Source: Methanomassiliicoccales archaeon PtaU1.Bin030 (GTDB taxonomy: Archaea > Thermoplasmatota > Thermoplasmata > Methanomassiliicoccales > Methanomassiliicoccaceae). From it: 10,588 nt of DNA. The position numbers and the translations under genes are program-made. Shown piece by piece: positions 7,533 to 10,588 of this stretch (position 1 is the stretch's first letter; each line of letters starts with the position of its first letter). The stretch spans positions 1-10,588 of the forward strand of contig MVRB01000096.1 in assembly GCA_002067635.1 (NCBI GenBank), written 5' to 3'. The notes beneath the pieces are model-generated. The model was given only the letters and a program-made list of their open reading frames with translations, was not told the DNA's origin and ran no database searches.

Positions 7533-8188
7533 AGGCCGACCTTCACGTTCACTCCGCTCACTCCGATGACGGGCATCAGACCATAGAGGAGATAATCGAT
7601 CGCTGCCGCCAGCTGGACATAAGGGTGCTGGCCATCACCGACCATAACGATATGGGTGGATGCGAGGAGGCGGAGCGCCTTGGCGCAGGGATGATAATCA
7701 TCCCTGGCATAGAGATATCCTCCAAGGGAGGGCACATACTGGGATTGGGCCTTTCCCGTACCGTTCCGAGGGGCCTAGAGGTATCCGAGACCATCCGTCA
7801 GATACGTCAGGCTGGAGGGATCGCCATAGCGCCGCATCCGTACAGGTTGTCCACTGGTCTGGGGGAGAAGAACGTCAGGGAGAACGACTTCGATGCCATA
7901 GAGGTGGCCAATGGTCGCTCCCGCAGGGCAGGGAACAGGGCTGCAAAGGCGCTCGCGGAGGAGCTGAGGCTACCTGCAGTTGGAGGGAGCGATGCGCACG
8001 ACCTAAGGTCTTTGGGACGCGCGCTCACAGAGGTCCCCGACGAATGCCGGACCAAGGAAGATGTCATTGCCGCCATAAAGGCTGGAAGGTGCTTTGCCCT
8101 TGGCGCCGGCCAGTCCTCGACCAGATCTTTGAGCTCGGCTGTCATGAGCACTTCGCGTTGGTTCAGGCGCGGCCTAAAAAGAATGTGA
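7529..8188 (+). CDS. PHP-domain metal-dependent phosphoesterase
   Basis: The PHP superfamily contains trinuclear-metal hydrolases: histidinol phosphatase, polymerase proofreading exonucleases, and the TrpH/YciV (RNase AM) group that acts on RNA 5' ends and pAp. The 219-residue protein has the motifs in order: DLHVHS (4-9) with H6 and H8, D13/D14 region, TDHND (37-41), GIEIS (60-64) with E62, H69, APHPY (101-105), and GGSDAH (152-157) followed by a PHP-associated C-terminal segment. All expected metal ligands appear present. The basic tail ends WFRRGLKRM. The ATG overlaps the metG stop in an ATGA, so translation is probably coupled and both genes share one transcript. The substrate cannot be read from the sequence; an RNA- or nucleotide-related role is an inference from family and partner. 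Confidence 0.92.
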   Translation: MKADLHVHSAHSDDGHQTIEEIIDRCRQLDIRVLAITDHNDMGGCEEAERLGAGMIIIPGIEISSKGGHILGLGLSRTVPRGLEVSETIRQIRQAGGIAIAPHPYRLSTGLGEKNVRENDFDAIEVANGRSRRAGNRAAKALAEELRLPAVGGSDAHDLRSLGRALTEVPDECRTKEDVIAAIKAGRCFALGAGQSSTRSLSSAVMSTSRWFRRGLKRM

Positions 8189-8262
8189 CAGCTTTTAAAT
8201 ATGATTACTGGAACAAAAGAGATAAAGATTAATTTATAAAAAAGTTTTATCAAGAGACAAGG
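8189..8262. terminator. AT-rich convergent terminator region
   Basis: The 74-nt gap between the convergent PHP and Roadblock stops is very AT-rich. It holds a run of six A at 8238-8243 (six T for minus-strand transcripts leaving the Roadblock gene) and CTTTTAAAT and AGTTTTAT on the plus strand. Archaeal RNA polymerase terminates at T-rich stretches without needing a hairpin, so this stretch probably ends transcription from both sides. There is no strong stem-loop. Confidence 0.5.
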
Positions 8263-8667
8263 TCAAATGATCATCTCGACGTTGGACATGATCTTCTTGG
8301 TCTGAGATGCGATCATATCCCGGTCCCCGCCATGGTCCACCAGGATCGCCAGGAGATATTTGGGACCTACACTTATGAGGATCAGCGTCTGTTCTGTCAG
8401 CTCTACCGACACTTTGTTCAGTTTGTCCTTGAGCTCAGAAGAGGTCGTCTCTGCTGCCCCTATTATGATCGCGGACATGGCCGCATAGGTCTCACGGTGA
8501 AGCCCCTTCAAAGGGCCGCCCATGATGTACATACCTCCACGGGACACCAGGGAAGCGTCCAGGACATGGTCTAGCTTCTTTATTTCATCCAAGGCGCTCC
8601 TTACGGGTGACATCTCATTCATGTTTCTGCACGCTTCCAGGTTAAATGTTAATTGAACATCATCCAT
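8263..8667 (-). CDS. Roadblock/LC7 domain protein
   Basis: Roadblock/LC7 proteins are small alpha-beta dimers that often regulate Ras-like GTPases (for example MglB with MglA) or act as scaffold subunits. The 134-residue protein is essentially one domain: a helix at about 20-33, DASLVSRGGMYIMG (37-50) as the first strand pair, the long helix with ETYAAMSAIIIGAAE (59-73), a beta segment VSVELTEQTLILISVG (86-101), YLLAILV (104-110) and a final helix at 115-131. No GTPase of the Ras/MglA type is next to it; the nearest GTPase gene is ftsZ, 1.5 kb away. The ATG at 8667 is reported, but a TATA-like CTTATATATGG overlaps it. If that is the promoter, translation would begin at M16 (8622) or M19 (8613), which still leaves the whole domain. 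No good Shine-Dalgarno precedes any of the three. Confidence 0.87.
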   Translation of the reverse strand: MDDVQLTFNLEACRNMNEMSPVRSALDEIKKLDHVLDASLVSRGGMYIMGGPLKGLHRETYAAMSAIIIGAAETTSSELKDKLNKVSVELTEQTLILISVGPKYLLAILVDHGGDRDMIASQTKKIMSNVEMII

Positions 8668-8676
8668 ATATAAGTT
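8664..8676 (-). promoter_or_regulatory. TATA-like element overlapping the annotated Roadblock start
   Basis: The minus strand reads CTTATATATGG across the ATG at 8667. Transcription would start about 25 nt downstream, near 8645, which would make the first usable start codon M16 at 8622. A second AT-rich stretch at about 8680-8692 (minus strand ACAATATTATC) could instead serve the upstream ATG, but its spacing is short. Confidence 0.4.
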
Positions 8677-8848
8677 TTGATAATATTGTGGACTGGGTAG
8701 TATATCAGCGTCGAAAAAAAAGGAGTATGTGGTTCACCATGTGATATTTCATCGCAGACCATTAATAACAATGAAAAATATTTGTTATCAGAATATTAAT
8801 CTGGTCGGGAAGCTATTAGTAGCCGCCCAATGTTCTCTATCATCGTTC

Positions 8849-8853
8849 GGTGA
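8849..8853 (+). promoter_or_regulatory. Shine-Dalgarno site of the HEAT-like protein gene
   Basis: GGTGA lies 5 nt before the ATG at 8859. It selects this ATG over the in-frame GTG at 8850, whose first bases are themselves part of the GGTGA. Confidence 0.65.
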
Positions 8854-8858
8854 AGCTC

Positions 8859-10019
8859 ATGCCGTTTGGGGGTATCCTGGGGAAAAAAAGCGAAGAGGAG
8901 CGCATCGAGGCCATGATCGTGGACTCCTTCTCTTCGAACCAGGACTCCGACATCGAGAGGGCACGACGGAAGATCGTCAAATGGGCGGAACAGAAGCCAT
9001 TGGAGACGGTGACCGTCCTCTTAAGCCACTATAATGACGATGATGAAAGGATAAGAAGGCCAGTCAGGCAGACCTTGAACGAGCTCAGCAAGGACACGAT
9101 CTGCATGGAGGCCATAATGACCAACATGGTCCACCCCAGCAGGACCGTCAGGAAGGCCGTGCAGGGCTTTCTGGGCGATTCTGTGGGAGCACACGCCGTT
9201 ACCTATGCATCCATATATGAGCAGACAATGCTCCTGGTGGCTATGGCCAAGCGGAAGGATGTACCCGTGGAGGACATAGTCTCCCTGGCAGACCTGACGA
9301 AGATTACCTTCCTTGATGGAGAGACCATGAGGGCCATCAGGGACATCGGTCTATGCTTGGACACCATAAAACACCGTTATCGCAGCTCCGAGCAGCTGAA
9401 GGACTACCTCGCAGAGCTCCTGAGGATGGCCCCCGATCTCTCTCGGATGGGGGTCTACGGTGGTGCGATCGAGGAACCCCTCCGCAAGGCCATGAAGGCC
9501 AGCAGAGAGAGGACTTACGATGATACCAGCAATATCATCGAGGAGCGAAATAAGGAATTCCAGCTCCGAGGCGACCTCTTGACCCTGGCCAGCGAAGTTA
9601 AGGACAGGATCAAGGACCGGCCGAAGGTAGCATCTACAGACCTCTACGCGGAGGACAAGGTGGAGATGGCAAGACTGTATGACCTCATCGACCACGTCAA
9701 GGCCCTGGTCCTGGACGGCAGACGAGCGGAGGCCAAGGCACATCTCCAGGAACAGGTTGATGAGTTCCTGCAAAGGTATAAGGGCCCATTGGAGACCAGG
9801 GTCCGTGATCAGGACCGTGCGGCGACCTTCGTGCTGTATGCGCAGGCGCTCTCCTTCCTCAAACTGGCATCCTACCTCATACCGACCACGGCCGAGGACA
9901 TATACCAGAAGTGCTTCCGACAGCTGGAGGACAGCCCCAGCATTCACGTGGTATTATGGCCGGAGACCGTTATCGAGAGGTCTGTGATAAATGTCAGACA
10001 ATCGTCAGACAAAACCTGA
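8859..10019 (+). CDS. Uncharacterised all-helical protein with N-terminal HEAT-like repeats
   Basis: I do not recognise a named family. The protein is 386 residues, soluble, highly charged and predicted almost entirely helical, with no signal peptide or membrane segment. Residues about 31-108 look like two HEAT-type repeats: each has a D/N-rich turn followed by an R-containing second helix (DDDERIRRPVRQTLNELS at 60-77, HPSRTVRKAVQGFLGD at 92-107). Residues 115-215 form further helices. About 222-300 is a charged, coiled-coil-like stretch with EDKVEMARLYDLIDHVKALVLDG. About 318-358 is a TPR-like helix pair (FVLYAQALSFLKLASYL, then AEDIYQKCFRQLED). No catalytic motif is visible. Repeat helices suggest a binding or scaffolding role. 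The ATG at 8859 is chosen over the GTG at 8850 by its Shine-Dalgarno. The gene is divergent from the Roadblock gene and lies 132 nt before ftsZ on the same strand. Coding status is well supported; function is unknown. Confidence 0.85.
   Translation: MPFGGILGKKSEEERIEAMIVDSFSSNQDSDIERARRKIVKWAEQKPLETVTVLLSHYNDDDERIRRPVRQTLNELSKDTICMEAIMTNMVHPSRTVRKAVQGFLGDSVGAHAVTYASIYEQTMLLVAMAKRKDVPVEDIVSLADLTKITFLDGETMRAIRDIGLCLDTIKHRYRSSEQLKDYLAELLRMAPDLSRMGVYGGAIEEPLRKAMKASRERTYDDTSNIIEERNKEFQLRGDLLTLASEVKDRIKDRPKVASTDLYAEDKVEMARLYDLIDHVKALVLDGRRAEAKAHLQEQVDEFLQRYKGPLETRVRDQDRAATFVLYAQALSFLKLASYLIPTTAEDIYQKCFRQLEDSPSIHVVLWPETVIERSVINVRQSSDKT
9992..10011. repeat. Two tandem TGTCAGACA-type elements, 11 nt apart
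   Basis: TGTCAGACA (9992-10000) and CGTCAGACA (10003-10011) each form a hyphenated palindrome (GTC-A-GAC). Their 11-nt period places them on the same face of the helix. They overlap the last codons of the HEAT-like protein gene. A third copy, CGTCAGACG, lies at 10131-10139 beside the ftsZ start. This looks like a possible transcription-factor site, not a coding constraint. Confidence 0.4.
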
Positions 10020-10066
10020 CGGCCTTTACCTATTTTAAACTGGATAGCGCAACGATATTAACTTTC

Positions 10067-10082
10067 TATTATTCAAATAATA
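10067..10082. repeat. AT-only inverted repeat TATTATT-CA-AATAATA
   Basis: Seven-base arms are perfectly complementary around a two-base centre. The centre is too short for a stable RNA hairpin, so a DNA-binding site or chance in AT-rich DNA is more likely than a terminator. It lies between the HEAT-like gene and the ftsZ promoter. Confidence 0.35.
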
Positions 10083-10105
10083 AAAAATTCACATCCAGTC
10101 AACAA

Positions 10106-10117
10106 CATTTATATTTT
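10106..10117 (+). promoter_or_regulatory. TATA-box of ftsZ
   Basis: CATTTATATTTT is a strong archaeal TATA-like sequence. Its centre at about 10112 predicts a start site near 10138, giving a leader of about 14 nt. The leader would include GAGGG (10139-10143), a Shine-Dalgarno-like element 8 nt before the ATG. The third GTCAGAC element (10131-10139) would then sit right on the predicted transcription start. Confidence 0.6.
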
Positions 10118-10130
10118 AGTTAGTCAGTCT

Positions 10131-10140
10131 CGTCAGACGA
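10131..10140. promoter_or_regulatory. GTCAGAC element at the predicted ftsZ transcription start
   Basis: CGTCAGACG(A) is a near-perfect palindrome; with the preceding T at 10130 it reads TCGTC-A-GACGA. It shares its core with the tandem pair at 9992-10011. Its place between TATA box and start codon would suit a repressor that blocks transcription initiation. Confidence 0.4.
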
Positions 10141-10151
10141 GGGATGCACTA

Positions 10152-10588
10152 ATGCCAAATTCATTGGTTAAGAACGCACTTGGTAGTGAATACAAGGAGA
10201 AGTATGCGGTCCAGCCGCAGGCTGCTCCCGCTCCTGCCCCACAGCAGGAGATGTCAGATGCGGACAAGGAGATCATGAGGATCGCCGCTCAGTTGGATGT
10301 CTGCATCAAGATCATTGGTTGTGGCGGAGGCGGTTCTAATACCATCAACCGCTGCGTGGATGCCGGAATAAGCGGCGCGCAGCTTTGCGCCATCAACACG
10401 GATGCCAAGCACCTTCTCACCATCCGGGCACCGAGAAAGATCCTGATCGGTAAGAGCACCACCCGCGGAATGGGAGCCGGTGCTCTTCCGGAGAACGGCG
10501 AAGCCGCTGCCAGAGAGAACGACAATGATATCCGCCAGTTCCTTACTGGCTCTAACATAGTCTTTGTGACCGCGGGCATGGGTGGAGG
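10152..10588 (+). CDS. ftsZ: Cell division GTPase FtsZ (3' end outside window)
   Basis: FtsZ is the tubulin-like GTPase that polymerises into the division ring under the membrane. Only the first 145 codons are inside the window. Residues 1-50 precede the core: a short N-terminal helix, an Ala/Pro/Gln-rich linker (QPQAAPAPAPQQ, 21-32) and a helix (about 35-48). The GTPase core then begins with IKIIGCGGGGSNTINR (52-67), the nucleotide-binding G-loop, followed by INTDAKHLL (81-89), the IGKSTTRGMGAGALPENG block (99-116) and FVTAGMGG (138-145). The window ends inside the tubulin signature motif. The first ATG in frame is used, with GAGGG 8 nt upstream. The AT-rich upstream gap holds its own TATA box, so it is probably transcribed separately from the HEAT-like gene, although read-through is possible. 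Confidence 0.96.
   Translation, partial: MPNSLVKNALGSEYKEKYAVQPQAAPAPAPQQEMSDADKEIMRIAAQLDVCIKIIGCGGGGSNTINRCVDAGISGAQLCAINTDAKHLLTIRAPRKILIGKSTTRGMGAGALPENGEAAARENDNDIRQFLTGSNIVFVTAGMGG

Noticed and set aside
8727..8744. Five-codon mini-ORF (MWFTM) after GGAG
   Set aside because: The Shine-Dalgarno is only 1 nt from the ATG and there is no sign of an attenuation structure.
8668..8858. Small RNA gene in the AT-rich gap between the Roadblock and HEAT-like genes
   Set aside because: The gap of about 190 nt holds promoter-like AT stretches and an A8 run (8714-8721) but no tRNA-like, box C/D or strong stem-loop structure I can support.
8876..8889. GGGG-AAAAAAA run near the start of the HEAT-like gene as a programmed frameshift site
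   Set aside because: The zero frame is already a complete 386-residue protein, and neither alternative frame offers a plausible domain.
8729..9034. GTG-started frame of 101 codons with AAGGAG 3 nt upstream, overlapping the HEAT-like gene start
   Set aside because: It overlaps the well-supported gene by about 175 nt in another frame, the Shine-Dalgarno spacing is too short, and the product (rich in H, R, W and G in the overlap) does not look like a protein.
9351..9947. 198-codon minus-strand frame opposite the HEAT-like gene
   Set aside because: The plus-strand frame has a Shine-Dalgarno, a family-like N-terminus and regular helical repeats; the antisense product shows no domain pattern.

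Overview
The window is archaeal and most likely comes from the Thermoplasmata, leaning to the Methanomassiliicoccales or a close relative. The evidence is a canonical ABCE1/Rli1 ribosome-recycling ATPase, an FprA-type flavodiiron oxidase without rubredoxin, an archaeal FtsZ, a methionyl-tRNA synthetase with a doubled zinc knuckle, fibronectin-III arrays with 'VYRGT'-like motifs, and TATA-like elements placed about 25-30 nt before start codons. Genes are GC-rich and the gaps between them clearly AT-richer. The phylum-level placement is an inference from protein style, not from a marker-gene comparison.

Layout, left to right. (1) 1-1413 (+): the 3' part of a surface protein with five fibronectin-III domains and a C-terminal membrane anchor. 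(2) 1491-2675 (-): flavodiiron protein FprA, convergent with the first gene. (3) 2787-3443 (+): DedA/VTT-family membrane protein, divergent from fprA across a short region that carries a perfect inverted repeat. (4) 3440-5212 (-): ABCE1, whose stop codon overlaps the DedA stop. (5) 5316-7532 (+): metG, divergent from ABCE1 over about 100 nt. (6) 7529-8188 (+): PHP-domain phosphoesterase, overlapping metG by ATGA. (7) 8263-8667 (-): Roadblock/LC7 protein, convergent with the PHP gene across an AT-rich terminator-like stretch. (8) 8859-10019 (+): an unrecognised all-helical protein with HEAT-like repeats. (9) 10152 to the window end (+): the 5' third of ftsZ.

Functionally the centre is translation: ABCE1 recycles ribosomes and MetRS supplies Met-tRNA, and the two share a divergent promoter region. 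The PHP enzyme is probably translationally coupled to MetRS. The left side holds a surface protein, oxygen detoxification and a membrane protein. The right side places a Roadblock protein, a HEAT-like scaffold candidate and FtsZ side by side. This is the part most worth following up, because Roadblock proteins commonly partner with GTPases and FtsZ is the division GTPase. No defence system, mobile element, CRISPR array, tRNA or rRNA was seen, and most of the window is ordinary core archaeal genome. The less explained items are the HEAT-like protein, the repeated GTCAGAC elements around the ftsZ promoter, the palindrome between fprA and DedA, and the extra C-terminal domain of MetRS.
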